The notes beneath the pieces are model-generated. The model was not told the DNA's origin. It saw nothing but the letters and a program-made list of their open reading frames with translations, and made no database searches. A stretch of DNA of 64,000 nucleotides from Geosiphon pyriformis (Eukaryota > Glomeromycota > Glomeromycetes > Archaeosporales > Geosiphonaceae): assembly GCA_016748015.1 (NCBI GenBank), contig JAAOMT010000684.1, forward strand, positions 62,001-126,000. Direction: 5' to 3'. Numbering within the stretch: position 1 is the first letter of the stretch; every line of letters starts with the position of its first letter. This document shows positions 24,401-36,673 of this stretch, piece by piece. The position numbers and the translations under genes are program-made.

Positions 24401-26088
24401 AATATCGAGACTAATATTATCTAATGTTAGAACCTCTGGTCTAGCAGGATAAACGAAAGAAACGTTTCTTAAAGAAATTCTTCCTTCAACTTTATCTTTT
24501 TTTTGGCCAGCTTCTGAAGCAGAGTCAATTGGTGGCACGCGATTGATAGTTTCAAAAATTTTAGCACCAGCCGCTGTAGCGTTACTGAAGGCTTGAATAT
24601 CAGGTGCTACATTTCCAAGAGCAAATGTACCGATAAGCACTGCAAAGAAAACATTAACAACCTTAAATAAGAATAAAATTATTAGATTCTGCATTAAGTT
24701 TGGATTGGATTAATCTAATAGGAAAAAGATGAACTACCTTTCCAGAAGATATTTCATTATTAAGAATTAATGTTCCTCCATAATAAAATGCCAAACCATA
24801 CGTGCAATACATGAAAAAAAAGGTAATACCAAGGCCTCCAGCACTTATAACAGATTTCTTAATTGCTTCCCTGTTCATGGTGAGTTCAAAATCAGTATTT
24901 TCTTTTATTTCTCAATATTGCCAAATAAATATGAGAAAAGCACCTCTTTGCATCATGTAAATGACGATTATAAAGAGCCGATAACTTCTTTTGGGTTCCA
25001 AAGGCGACGGCTGTTCGAATAGTAGAAAGAACTTCTTCAGCAAGTGTCCCCGAGATTGAATAATGTTGCAGACTTTTCCTAGAATAGATCGCGGAAAATT
25101 TATTCATAATGGTTGTTGTAACGACAATGAGTGGGAGGAGGCAGCTAATAACCAGAGTCATCTTCCAACTTTTAGTGAATGCGATAACGTAGGCTGAAAC
25201 AAATTGAGAAAAGTACTAAAAAAGTGAAGTATCGGCATGATGAATTTTAATTTGACAGCAATCATTGAAATGAAAAATGATATCAGAAATTGACTTACCG
25301 AGAAAGCCAGCGTTACTTTTTCGCTGATACCATCTTGGATCAAATGAGTTTCAGAAGTGATACGGGTTGTAACCTCACCGGCACCAAGCTTGTCAAAATA
25401 TGCGATATTTTGGCGAAGGACTGCTCGAAGGTAGTTTTCACGAATTTTGCGAGTTAACCTGTTTGGATTTAGACTATTAAAAAAAAATTTTAATTTAAAA
25501 ATGATTCTCGTAAAAAGGGAAAACTTACTTTTCACCGACATAAACCCATGTCGACATGTAAATGTAGGTCGAGAAGAATGTAATTATGGCGAGATAAATG
25601 TAAAATAGGGAAAAGAAATTGACGCGACTTTGAAAATGATCTCGGGTAATTTCTCGTTTTTGAAAGTTTGTAAATTCATCAACCATTTGTCCAAATAAAA
25701 CAGTTGTAAGCGGCTGACAAATAAATTGAAATGTGATTTGATTAAATATTTCCAAGAACGTGGTTTAGCTCAGGAAACAGTTTTTCAAAATATTCACCAT
25801 TGAAGCACCAGCGACTCCGGCAAAAATGAATCCAATAATCATCAAAAACCAGTCTCTACGTGTTGCATATTTGAATAATTGACTATAAGTCGCTGGTGTA
25901 GGGTTAAGTTTAACCTGATCTTCTAAAATTTTTCGACTTTCTTCAGACAGATGTAATAGGATTGGCTCTTCTAAGTGAATTCTGGTTTCAGTTTTTAATT
26001 GGGATGCCTGATTATCATCGCTATTAATGTCACTTTCAGATAGTATTACATGGCCTTTTGAGCCTTCTTTAGGATCGATTTGTGACAT
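21416..26088 (-). CDS. Full-size ABCB (P-glycoprotein-type) ABC exporter
   Basis: Ten exons: 25798-26088, 25529-25713, 25299-25458, 24944-25215, 24738-24870, 24352-24661, 23234-24268, 22549-23159, 21812-22473 and 21416-21731. They give 1324 aa, the usual length for TMD-NBD-TMD-NBD transporters. TMD1 (~75-360) includes [23 protein letters not shown]1 has Walker A GTSGSGKS (~444), Q-loop LVGQEP, signature LSGGQ (~557), [12 protein letters not shown] and H-loop IAHRMST. A charged linker joins it to TMD2 ([20 protein letters not shown]). NBD2 has Walker A GPSGCGKS (~1106), LVSQEP, LSGGQ (~1213), [14 protein letters not shown] and IAHRLST. All ATPase motifs of both halves are intact, so both sites should be active. 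It should export lipids or hydrophobic compounds from the plasma or vacuolar membrane; substrate unknown. The last intron has a weak donor (GTTTTT), but the join restores QKQR-VAIARA. Confidence 0.95.
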
Positions 26089-27721
26089 TATGAATAAAAA
26101 TATCGAACTTCCAAATATAAATTTTCTAATGGAAAAATTCTTTTGGTGTCAATTATATATAAAAATTTTCGGCAATGAAAGGTTCCGGCAATTTTCTCTA
26201 TTTGGGTATAATAGGACTGTACAGCATTATTTTAGCCGATCGCGATTAAGTGCGAAACCGATGTCACTGACCGCCGAATCAAAATAAAAGGTGAATTTTT
26301 TATTGAGAGATATTCACTTTAATGTAGCTTCCATTACATCATTCAAGATCTCATATCAGTATATAGGGCTCGGTATAGAGCGCCAAATTACCTTGGACCG
26401 TAAGTTTCCCCCTCCTCCGATGAAAATTTTCTTAGTGAATTGGCTCCGGAATATTATTTAGGGTGGGATTTTTGAGATGAATGTTGGTCATCCTCTAACA
26501 AAGAAAGGGTTTTTGATTTTTTAGTAGTATCATACACCTACCATATCGAGAAATTTCAAATTAAATTAACAGATCCATTGTTGCATATCGAGAAATTTCA
26601 AATTAAATTAACAGATCCATTGTTGTTTCACACAAAAAACGCCAAGAAAAACTTCCAAAGAGCATCACATGATAGATAACAGGTAGAAGTTTTAAAGTTT
26701 TCGTACAAATGTTACAAACCTGTCTAGTCATGCAAAGTATGTAGTTCAAATATTTCCCATGCACCAAGAAGAATTGTTTTTTTATTTTCAATATATTACC
26801 TCTCGCTCTAAACCAGTAATAATTTTCGTTCTACGGTCCATATCCGACGAACAACTTACATATCAGGATTCGGGATTTAGAGGGGCCGATTTATCATCTT
26901 CCATTTGACAATTGCTCTGTTATTGATGGTTGATTCCTATGAAAGGGAGATGAACAATCGAAGCACATAACTTTTTCGATCAGAAATATTGGATTAGCTC
27001 AATCCATTTCTTATCTGATATAACGATCTCATCAATAAACATACGGAAAAACTTTTTCGAATTCTTTGTTACGCTCTACACAAGTAAAGCTTTCCTAATT
27101 TTTCAAGCTTTTGAAATATTAAAGAACTCAAAGTGTTCTCATCAATGAAGTTAAGTTTTATTGCTTTGGGCTGTTGATTGGTCAAGAAATTCTTGATAAC
27201 ATTGATTCATTCAGTGTAGCAATTCTGATTTGACATATGAAACCATGTTTACTGAAAATATGATTAATTCGATGCTCATTATTAAAACTCAAAGGTTAAA
27301 AATTTCTTTAAATTATGTAAGTTTGTATCGATCTCATTACAAAAATAATTTTTTAGAGAAATTCAAAATTAATTATAATATCCTAGTGCATAAAATGATA
27401 GAAATATCTTGGCAAAAGATCTTCATTTAAGTACGCTTTGCCCAATCGGTTTTGGGATTACAATTTTGCCATATTTCTCATATAAAGTGGACTTTAATAA
27501 CTCGGAGTTTGCCAAGAGAAAGCAAAATTTTTAAATTACGTAATTAAAATTTTGTGAAATTGAACCTTTCTATTTAAATCTTTGAATTAAACTAGTTCAC
27601 CCGTAAAAATTAATATTCGTAACCAAGCCTACTACATATTGTGTCAAAAGCAAATAAGCATCTATAGCGAGTTTTGAAAAAAAAAATTAAAATAAGCAAA
27701 ACTTTTGAGCCTGTAAAAAAA
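26089..27721. other. Intergenic with a 42-bp tandem duplication
   Basis: Spacer between divergently oriented ABC transporter and SWIRM genes. It holds a perfect 42-bp tandem duplication at 26542-26625. No domain-bearing frame found. Confidence 0.5.
26542..26625. repeat. Perfect 42-bp tandem duplication
   Basis: Two adjacent identical 42-bp units, each beginning CATATCGAGAAATTTC and ending CCATTGTTG. With no divergence between copies, the duplication looks recent. Confidence 0.95.
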
Positions 27722-28918
27722 ATGAGGATTGACAAGTTGATTGGAAATGAAATTCAATCAGAAATCCCTTCAATTAATACGCTACCCCTTACACGTTTAT
27801 TAAGCAAAAGCAACTATATTCTGATCAATGATGTTCCAAAGGAAGAAAATTTTCCTTTTAGTTTTCCAGTGTTAATTACTGAGGAAAAAGGCCCTGTCGA
27901 TGATTTGGTAGCTTCTGATGACCCATTACCAATTTCGATGAAGATTGAATCACCAGAGACATCGAAACGAGGACTTAAATTTCGATTCATTCTATGTGAA
28001 GCCCCACCAGAGATACAGGAAAAGTCTGGTGTTCAAGATTTTTCAAAAGGCTCAAAATTTCCCACCTCTTCTTCTTCTTCTTTAACAGAGATCAATTCAG
28101 TTTCACCAGAAATAAAGCCTCCTTTATCTTACAATTATAAAGTAAAAAATCATAAAATTCCTCAATATGAAAGAACTCAAAAATGTCCATATCCCGCAAA
28201 GTTCCCAACTAAATCTTTTGAAGGGCTCACTTTCAAACTTAATAATGAGCCAAAAACTGTAGCGACAAACTTTCAATATAGTCAAAGTATGGAGCCAGAA
28301 AATTCGAAAATCAATTCTATGTCTTCTCAAATTTTATCATCAGATAAAGTTTTAACAGAAACAAAAACTTTCACTGAGATTGTCTATGAAAAAATAAGCA
28401 ATAAATCTGAATATAAACCGAGAAAAATAACTAATCGTCGGCAACATCGGCGAAAGGGAAACTCGTTTGCGCGTGTGATGGCCGATCGTGGTTTGATCGA
28501 ATCAACGCTAATGACGATTCCTATGATCAATCTACCCACTGCCGATCTTAAATCTGGACGGTTTCCATTCCCACCAACGATTGAATTTCCTCAAATGGTC
28601 CGAGAACTTGAAGATTTAAAATTGGAGACAACTGGCTTGAAGATAAAGCCGGATATTACTTGGAAGAGTGCTCCTTTATCGATTCAACATCTGCCCCACT
28701 ATGAAGCATTGCATGAGACCGAAGCATATGTTGCGTCAATTTTGCGGCTAACACCAATTCAATACATTAATGCTAAACATTCATTAATAACAGCAAAACG
28801 CCGGTATGACGCCCGCCTTTTACCTTTTCGCAAAAGTGATGCACAAAAGTTTCTTAGAACTGATGTCAACAAAGCTAGTAAGCTTTGGGAATTTTTCACT
28901 CAACTTCAGTGGATATAG
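27722..28918 (+). CDS. SWIRM-domain chromatin/transcription protein
   Basis: Single exon, 398 aa from the first in-frame ATG (MRIDKLIGN). A longer frame starting upstream would need a TTG codon and is not preferred. Residues 1-~230 are low complexity (Ser/Pro/Lys) and probably disordered. A basic patch (RKITNRRQHRRKGNSF) lies near ~240. The C-terminal ~80 residues match a SWIRM domain: LHETEAYVASILRLTPIQYI, then AKRRYDARLLPF, FRKSDAQKF and DVNKASKLWEFFTQLQWI. The DVNKASKLW signature is typical of the fungal Fun19/Laf1-type SWIRM proteins, some of which associate with histone deacetylase complexes. The SWIRM fold binds DNA or nucleosomes, so a nuclear role is likely. Orthology to a named gene is not established here. 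Confidence 0.85.
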   Translation: MRIDKLIGNEIQSEIPSINTLPLTRLLSKSNYILINDVPKEENFPFSFPVLITEEKGPVDDLVASDDPLPISMKIESPETSKRGLKFRFILCEAPPEIQEKSGVQDFSKGSKFPTSSSSSLTEINSVSPEIKPPLSYNYKVKNHKIPQYERTQKCPYPAKFPTKSFEGLTFKLNNEPKTVATNFQYSQSMEPENSKINSMSSQILSSDKVLTETKTFTEIVYEKISNKSEYKPRKITNRRQHRRKGNSFARVMADRGLIESTLMTIPMINLPTADLKSGRFPFPPTIEFPQMVRELEDLKLETTGLKIKPDITWKSAPLSIQHLPHYEALHETEAYVASILRLTPIQYINAKHSLITAKRRYDARLLPFRKSDAQKFLRTDVNKASKLWEFFTQLQWI

Positions 28919-29264
28919 CATAAAAGAAATGATAATATGACATATATAAAAATTTGATTAAATCAAGGTGCAAAGACATTTTAGGTTAAAAGCATTGAGT
29001 TTATTTAGTTTTCAAATTGGGAACAATAAGTGGTATAGAAAATAAAAAAATAAATGACGTATTTTCTTTAAAATTATGAGGTAATCAAACGATCATCAAC
29101 AAACAAGGATTTTCCAATCAAAAAAATTTCGGTTGGAAGCAAATGAAACGATTGTTTTATTAAATTTTGGTTTTGGCTATAAGGAAAAGTTTGATGTATA
29201 GTTTTTATAGACTAAATGGGGCATACTGCATATCAAGGATTTCAGGGATCAATAGTGTTTGTTT
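28919..29264. other. Spacer before TIR element
   Basis: 3' flank of the SWIRM gene. ATACTGCA at 29223-29230 recurs inverted just outside the right end of the neighbouring element (34158-34165), so the element may extend this far. Confidence 0.4.
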
Positions 29265-29502
29265 AACATCACAATTGTGTTACAATGTAATGTGATCATG
29301 ATATCATTTGTATTAAAATTATTTCTAGATAAAAATAGTTAATATGAAACCAATTTACATTAAGTCTTCTATAGAACCAAAGAAATATATTACAATCAGA
29401 AGTATTTTGAAAAATAAACAAGGTGAAAAAATTGCTCCTTATATTTTCAAAGTAAATAATGCTCAAGTACTAAAAGCTTACTAAAAAAAAAGGATTACTT
29501 AT
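29265..29502 (+). repeat. Left terminal inverted repeat
   Basis: Outer end AACATCACAATTG, inner end near GGATTACTTAT. It carries an ~18-bp insertion near 29302 relative to the right copy. Confidence 0.85.
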
Positions 29503-32500
29503 AAAATTTACCAAAAAAATAAATAATAATAAATGTTAAAGAAAATTATTATGATAATATATTATTACTTAATAAAAAGCAAAAATCTTTACTATTATTT
29601 TTTTTAACAGTTGAAATGAATTTCAATTTATACAAAATTTTTTTAAACTACTTTTTATTTTCGATCAAAATTATTTTTTGTTTTTTTAACTTTAATTTGA
29701 ATAACTTGTTGGTTTTATTGTTTTATTAATTATTTAATCTTTTTTTTAAGTCTTTTATTTTATTTAATAATGTTTATCTTGTTTATTATATTAATCTTTT
29801 TAAATTTTTAAGGTTTTTAAATAAATACTAATTTTTTTAGCACTAATTAATTGTTATTTTAAATTTTTATTCTGTTGTTTTATTTTACCAATATATTTTT
29901 GTGCCATTATTTCTATTATTGTTGGATTTAATTGTTTTTTTTTTTAAATTACAAAAACAATCTATTCTGTTTTTTATAACTTAATTATAATTATTATAAC
30001 ATGGCAAAATATTATTATTAAGAGTTTTTTTATATTTAACATAATTATAAACAATATTATAGTAATTATTATTATTTATAATAAAAATTACCATTTTATA
30101 ATTAGCAATTAAACTTTTTTTTTCAAAGAAACAAAAATTACAATGTTATTTATTTATTTTAATTTATTAATTTTATACTAATTTTTTTATAAAATATAAA
30201 TATTAAAGTTTTTTTTGATTATTTTTTCTTTTTTTAATAAAAATAGTAGTTTTTGAAATTGTTTATTTGTTAAATAATTCTGTTATGTTTTAATTTTTTT
30301 TTACAACTTTATTTACTTAAAAGCTTTTTTTAAGTTGTTATTTTTGCTTTATTTTTTACTGTTTAATCAATTTAAAAGCATCTTAATAATATTTAAATGT
30401 TTTTTTTTTAATTTTTAATGTTTTTTTTTTAATTTTTTAATTTGGTTTTTTTAACTTTTTTTTATATTTTTGATTTTGTTTAAACTTTTAAAAATCTAAA
30501 TTACTGATTTTTTACATATTTTAAAATTAAGTTATTTGAATAATTAATAAATTTTTTAATATCTTTTTAATATTATTATTATTAAATCAAATTTTTTAGC
30601 TTATTTTCTGGTTTTATTAGGATTTATTGTTATTTTTAACTTATTTTTATTTATTTATTTCTTGTATTATGTTTTCTTAAAAACATAATGACTAACTCCA
30701 TTTTTATTATTAAAAAATTAATTAGTAATATGTTAAATTTTTAGTTTAAAATTTTTTTTTATTTGTTAATTGTTTTTTTTTGATTTTTATTTTCTTTTAT
30801 TTATTTTTATTGTTTTTTTAAAGTTTACTTATAATATTTGTTATAATTTTTTTTTATTATCTTTTTTATGAAAACATATTAAGTATATAAATTATTTTGA
30901 TACTTTTTAAAAAAAATAAAAAAACTAATAATATTTCTTAAAAGATTAAACTTAATAATAGTAAAAACAAAATTAAAAAGATTTTATTTTATTTATTTTT
31001 AATATAAAATAATATTTTTATATTTATTTTTTATAAATAAACAAATATTATAATAAAAATATTCTTGTTTTTTGTAATTTTTTAAAATAAATTCCCAAAT
31101 AACTTTAATATTTAAGTATTAAAAAATTTTTTTATCTATTCAATTTTATTAGACTAAATTTTTTTATTATATTAATTATATAACTTAAATAATTTATTCT
31201 TGTTTTTTTATAAAGTTTTTTTATTAAATTAAAACTATTATTATATTTGAATTTAGTTTGTTTAAAAACAATAAAATTTTATTTATATTTTTATAATAAT
31301 TACAAATCACCAAATACAAGTAAAACCAAATTATTATATTATTTTTATTTTGTTATTTAATATTATTATAAGTAATTTTTAAATGCTTTTTATTTTTATT
31401 TAATTTTTTAATTTTATTAAAAATCATATTAAGTATGTTATTATATTTTTCTTTGATTTTATTTTTATTAAGAACATAATTAATTTGTTTTTTTATTGTT
31501 TTATTTTAAATATCAAATAAATAAATTTTATATAAATTAACATAACAAATTTTATTTATTTATTAATTTACATATAACATATAAATATTTTGGCTTAATT
31601 ATAACTATAATAAACAGTAATATTAATATTACAATATTGTAATTTACTTTAAAAATAATTTTAACTAATTAATTTTCTTTATTTTTTAATTAATTTAGTA
31701 TTTTTATTATAATAATTTTTTTAATTTTGTTTTAAATAGATGTTTTTTAAATTTTTAAGCAATTTTTTGGTTTTTTCTTGGTAAATATTATAATATAAAT
31801 TATTTTAAAAATGGTAACAAATATTATACAAATTAGTTTTAGAACTTATAATTTATATTTTTGGTGTTAATTAATATTACAATTTTTTAAAAACATTATA
31901 TTTTAAGAATTTTAAATTATTATCTTCTTTTAGATCAATTAGAAAATTTTGTATATTAATTTATAACTTATTTCAATTAATAAAAATATAATTAAACAAA
32001 TTTTTCTATTAATATTTTTTTAAATTTAATAATTTATAAATTTTTGCATAATTTCCAAAAAAAAATCATGATTTTTATAACATTTTTATTAATTACCATT
32101 TTAGTTTTTTATTAAACCATTTTCTTAATATTATCATAAATTTTTGATAAGGACTATTGTTTATTTGATAATTTTTAATATTTTTAAAATAAGTTTTACT
32201 AATTCTTAATATATTAAGTTAAAGTTTTTTAATAAAGAAATATATTGTAATTTTAATGATAAATTTTTTTTATTAAATCTAGTTTTCTTTTTAAGATATT
32301 TGTTAGTGCTTATTAATATATTATCTATTACTTTAAGTTGAATTATTAAAAATAGAATATATACATAGTTTAAACAAAAATGAATAAATATTAAAAGAAA
32401 AATTTATGGAATTTTCAATATGAAACCAAGTATTTTTGAATAAAAAATAAGTTATTTATTAATTAGTGCATATATATATATCATTAACTTAATACTTATT

Positions 32501-33921
32501 TACATTTATTTTGATCATCCTTAAATATGTAATATGTATTTATAATAAAGCTCATAACTATTTATATAAAATGAAAATTAGTAGTTGTTTTTATATAGTA
32601 CAACAAATAACTACAATATATTTCTATATATAAATTATAAATAAGTTTTTAATTTTTATAATTTAATTATATTGATTGTTGATTAATACTGTTAAGTTTA
32701 TTTTTAGAATTAAAAAATCTATTTATATTTGTAAATAATATAATTAATATTAAGAATTTAGCAAGATTAAATATGTAATAACTATAACTACATCAATAAT
32801 AAAAAGTATATTTAATAATGTTTTGAATTGTTTAAAACTTTATTAGTAAGACTATTATAATTTTTTATTGATATTTGTATTAGTAATAATATTTAATTGA
32901 TACTTATATATATAGAAAAGAAATTAATATCTAATATTATGTTTAATTATTATCAAATAATTTATTTAAGAATTGTTTATAAAGCCAAAAAACTTAAACT
33001 CAGCCATTGTAAATGTATAAAAGCTTTTATATTTGCAAAAACTATATATAATTATTCAAAATGGTTACAAATATTGAAAAATGTTTTTAATAATTTTTTA
33101 AAAGAAAATTTATCAAATAATAAAGTTTAAAATTCAAAAATATTAGAAATTTAGTTTATTAATAAGGTCTATTGTATTCATGTATTTAGAGTTAATATAT
33201 TATGTGATCAATATTTTGGTTATTACATAAAAATTTAAATAATCAGATAATAGAAATAAAACTTTTTAAAAATAAACTGTATTTTGAACTAAAGAGACCA
33301 ACTTTTAATTTTTTAGCAGTTTACAAATATTAAATGTCTTTACTATATACTAGAAACTTCATATTTTTTCAAAGTAAGATGCTAACATTTGTTGTTAATA
33401 TTTATTTATTCTTTTTATTTTTCTTATATTAGCAAAATATTGTTAAAAAAATAAACTTAATATCTGATTCAAAAAAAGTAAATCATTCATATAATGAAAT
33501 ATTGTACTGCAATTCAAATACTTTAAAAAAAAACAAAGCATTTCAAGATTAAGTTCACCCAAAAAACAGATTTTACTCCAAAAACAAAAAAAAATAATAT
33601 TCTAATTAATAACACACAAATTAGTATCTTTAAAATTTAAAATTGACTTAAGAACTCGAATTTTATTAACGCAATAATAAAATAAAATAAAATTTTTAAT
33701 TTTTTTTAAAATTGTTTTAACAATGAATTTATTTAAATTTTTCAATTTTGATGATAATGTTTTATTTAACAGATTGTTGTATAGTGTATTATTGAAAAAA
33801 AAGCCTATTTTATGCATGAATTAATCCGAGATCTTTCATATAGATTAATTTAAAAATTTGTGAAATTTTTTATGTATCTCTGTAGATTTTTATTATTGTT
33901 TATTATTTTTCTTTCTTCTTG

Positions 33922-34140
33922 ATAAGTAAACCTTTTTTTAGATAAGCTTCAAGTGTCTAAGTATCATTTATTTTGAAAATATAAGGAGCAATTTTTTATC
34001 TTGTTTTTTCTTCAAAATACTTATAATGATGTTATATTCTTGGGCTCTATAGTAAACCTAATGTAAATAATTTTCATATTAACTATTTTTGTCTAGACAA
34101 ATATTATGATCACATTACATCGTAATACAATTGTGATGTT
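33922..34140 (-). repeat. Right terminal inverted repeat
   Basis: Reverse complement of the left repeat, read from 34140 inward: AACATCACAATTGTATTACG and so on, to GGTTTACTTAT at the inner end. Confidence 0.85.
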
Positions 34141-35598
34141 TACTTGTTTGGTTTTGTTGCAGTATACTTTAAATAATGATCACATATTTCTACATCTACA
34201 AATAAGAACAAATTAGAATATAAAGTTTATTAAAAATAAATCGGGTGGCTAGTCACGTGTATAAAGCAAATATTATAGAACATGATACTGTTTTGATATT
34301 AATCATCAACATTATTAATATATAATATTCAAAATGTAATTTTTCAACTAATTATGTTATATTATATTTAAATCTGGCCAATTATTTAGTTCAAAGTATT
34401 TTCTATTTTCTGATTTTTGATTTATTAAAATTATCTTATTTTAGACAAAATATTTAGTTTTTATATATTAATATTCAACTATTTCTAAAGATAACACTTT
34501 GTTTTAGGAAAGTTTTTTTACTAATCATAATCAAAAAACATTTTATTGAATGACAAATATACGTCCTTCTTTCTATTTGAAAAGCATGTATCAACATTGT
34601 TAAGAATTTAAATTAAACTGACAAAGAAAGAGAGAAAGAAAGAAAGAATCAACTCATACAATTTAAATAAGTAGCATGAAAAAATTTCTTAAAAGAAAAG
34701 AACAATTTTTTGTTTTTGGTTTTGTTTACGTCTAGCTAATTCTTAATTTGCTGCTATAGATTTTGATTCTTAAAAAAACCCTAACTTTAATTTGAGATAT
34801 ACCTTTGCCACATTCCGAGATTGATTCACTAAATTTGTTTTATTTGTTACTTCGTTTTATATCTTTAATAAAATTCAGCTAATAATTTTTCACTCTTATT
34901 GTGGAAGGAAATCATAAGTAGTTAGTCAAAGTAAGTTGGACATGGACTTAAAGCCTTTTAGTATTAGGTGATTCAAAAAAAATTCAATCAGCGTATTTCA
35001 TTAGATTGGCATTTACCAATTTTAGCCTTACTCTTATAGCTTCCTTTCGGATTTTAAATTTCCAAAAGGGTTTCTTTTATCTTTAAGAAAGTATCATAAT
35101 GCATATGTAATAATTAAGGAGTTCATATCTACCTAAAACTTGAAGCAAATTGACGACGTAACAATAAGATAAGACTAGAATATCAGGCCCATACTATCAT
35201 ATTATCATATCATCATATCCTGATTTTAATGTAATAGCGACCCTGAAGTCATTCTCATATGTAACTTTTGAAAAAAAATATCCTGTAATTGTACCTATGA
35301 GCTTACAGAGTTTCAAAGAAATTAAAATTATATTACAGAAACTTAAGTTGTTCCAATCACTTTGGTTAATAGGAACGAATAGTGTGGTAAAATGATTTGA
35401 TTTCATGATTATGCCTTCTAATAGTCTATAATCTTATTAATAAGCTCTGAATATTCCCTTTATTCAACCCGTAAAAATTATTTTTCCCTCGATCTCCTCA
35501 AAAATGATAGTAAGGTAAGTTATTGCAAAACTCCCTCCTTGCAAATTCAGCCCTCCAAACTATTTAAATATTTCTGTCCTACAATTTTATTAGTGAAA
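34141..35598. other. Intergenic, AT-rich
   Basis: No gene recognised. Contains a GAAA-rich microsatellite at ~34621-34648 and the motif GGGTGGCTAGTCACGT at 34243-34258, which has a near-copy at 41381. Confidence 0.45.
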
Positions 35599-35997
35599 AT
35601 GATAAGGTTGAGAAAATTATCTTTCAAACAGGTAGGGTTGTTCGTTCGCAAAACTTGTCAAAATCTTTCGCGATATTATCTTTCATTTTTTTCATTCCTT
35701 ACCACAAATTATGACCCACAGCTGGTTTCGATGCCCGCTTTCCAAACACAAACCAAACAAAGCATTGTTTTCAAAATTATATTGACTATTACAAGTGCAT
35801 TAAATCCAAGGGTGAAAATTATCGCCCTTGTAAGCAATTCTATCAGGCTTTTCACAGTCTTTGTCCAAATGATTGGGTAGGTTTATTGTTTTTAACATTT
35901 GTTCCCATTAAAACTGTTAAAATATATTCTCGCCACTCGTATGATTTGCAGATTGCTCGCTGGGATGAACAACAAGAAAGAGGTGCTTTCCCGGTGA
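35599..35997 (+). CDS. Uncertain small two-exon gene
   Basis: A possible 107-aa product from exons 35599-35876 and 35952-35997. The intron is GTAGGT...TTGCAG and the phase-2 join reads QMIG-LLAGMNN. The frame starts at an ATG (MIRLRKLSFKQ), is basic with hydrophobic stretches (SIVFKIILTITSALNP, IIALVSNSIRLFTVF) and ends KEVLSR. Earlier part of the frame could instead be intronic: there is a GTAGGG donor at 35632 and a good polypyrimidine-AG before 35721. I do not recognise the family. It could equally be chance. Confidence 0.22.
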
Positions 35998-36673
35998 ATC
36001 TTGATGAATGAATCATATAATCAACCGATTCAAAACTCTTTCAAAATTAGATGAATTTTGGCTACGACCACCCGTAAGAGAGTTTTAGTTTTTTGAACTT
36101 GCTCTGTTTTCTCAGATTAAATTAATCGAGTTGAATACGTTTCGCCTTTCAAAAAGACGTTTTGTCCATCGGGGCTTCGGCATTTTAAATGTAGGAAGAT
36201 CAAAGCTAACATTATTTTTATCCTGTTGCGCATTTACAAGTGTTAGTGGAATTAAGTATGTATAACGTATTTTTTGAACATTGAAATAATTTTGCTTCCT
36301 ACCCAGTTATGAAATACAATATTTAATGAAGCCCGAAAATGTTGGGCTCAATAAACTTTATCGAACCAGTGACTTTTTGCGAGAAGTTAGGAAAGCATAA
36401 TTTTTAATCGGATCTTACCGATGAAAATAGATGTTTCTCTCCGGAGGTTAAAAAGCACGTTCACGTGCACCAAACATAAGCTTTTTAGGGTATACCAATC
36501 AAAAGGTGTTAGTATCAGGTCATGCATTGCATGTTCGGGACCAAGACAACTTTTTCCATTATTTATTAATTCAAACCAATTAAAAGATGAAATGTGATTG
36601 CTGCAGCAAAACAATAACACCAGAGAATTGGCTATAAATATCAGTTGACTTTCCCTTACCCAATTTAATCAAA

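Larger units (their letters stand above)
29265..34140. mobile_element. 4.9-kb A/T-rich element with long terminal inverted repeats
   Basis: The sequence from 29265 inward (AACATCACAATTG...) reappears inverted from 34140 inward over about 220-240 bp, at roughly 80-85% identity with small indels. Shared blocks include AATGTAATGTGATCA, AAAAATAGTTAATATGAAA and ATTGCTCCTTATATTTTCAA. The ~4.4 kb between the repeats is almost pure A/T with many T-runs and no long open frame. The longest frames (32897-33130 plus, 33602-33817 minus) lack recognisable transposase motifs. The 9 bp outside each end (TGTTTGTTT left, TACTTGTTT right) match at 7 of 9 positions. This could be an old target duplication, which with TIRs this long would suggest a Mutator-like (MULE) non-autonomous element. 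The superfamily is inference. Confidence 0.7.

Noticed and set aside
25439-25529. Alternative acceptor in the ABC transporter (TTTAATAG before LNPNRLTRK)
   Set aside because: It keeps frame but adds residues. The AAACAG site gives the family-typical GEK-LTRKIRE, so it was preferred.
32897-33817. Lysine- and asparagine-rich frames inside the TIR element as possible transposase pieces
   Set aside because: No DDE or helix-turn-helix motif could be identified. Composition alone explains them.
36080-36620. Possible small multi-exon minus-strand gene, with a GTAAGATCC donor at ~36419 and an open exon at 36111-36222 encoding MPKPRWTKRLFERRNVF
   Set aside because: Splice signals look good locally, but no chain of exons gives a continuous frame from an ATG. 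The linking exon near 36301-36380 meets stops in the frames tried.
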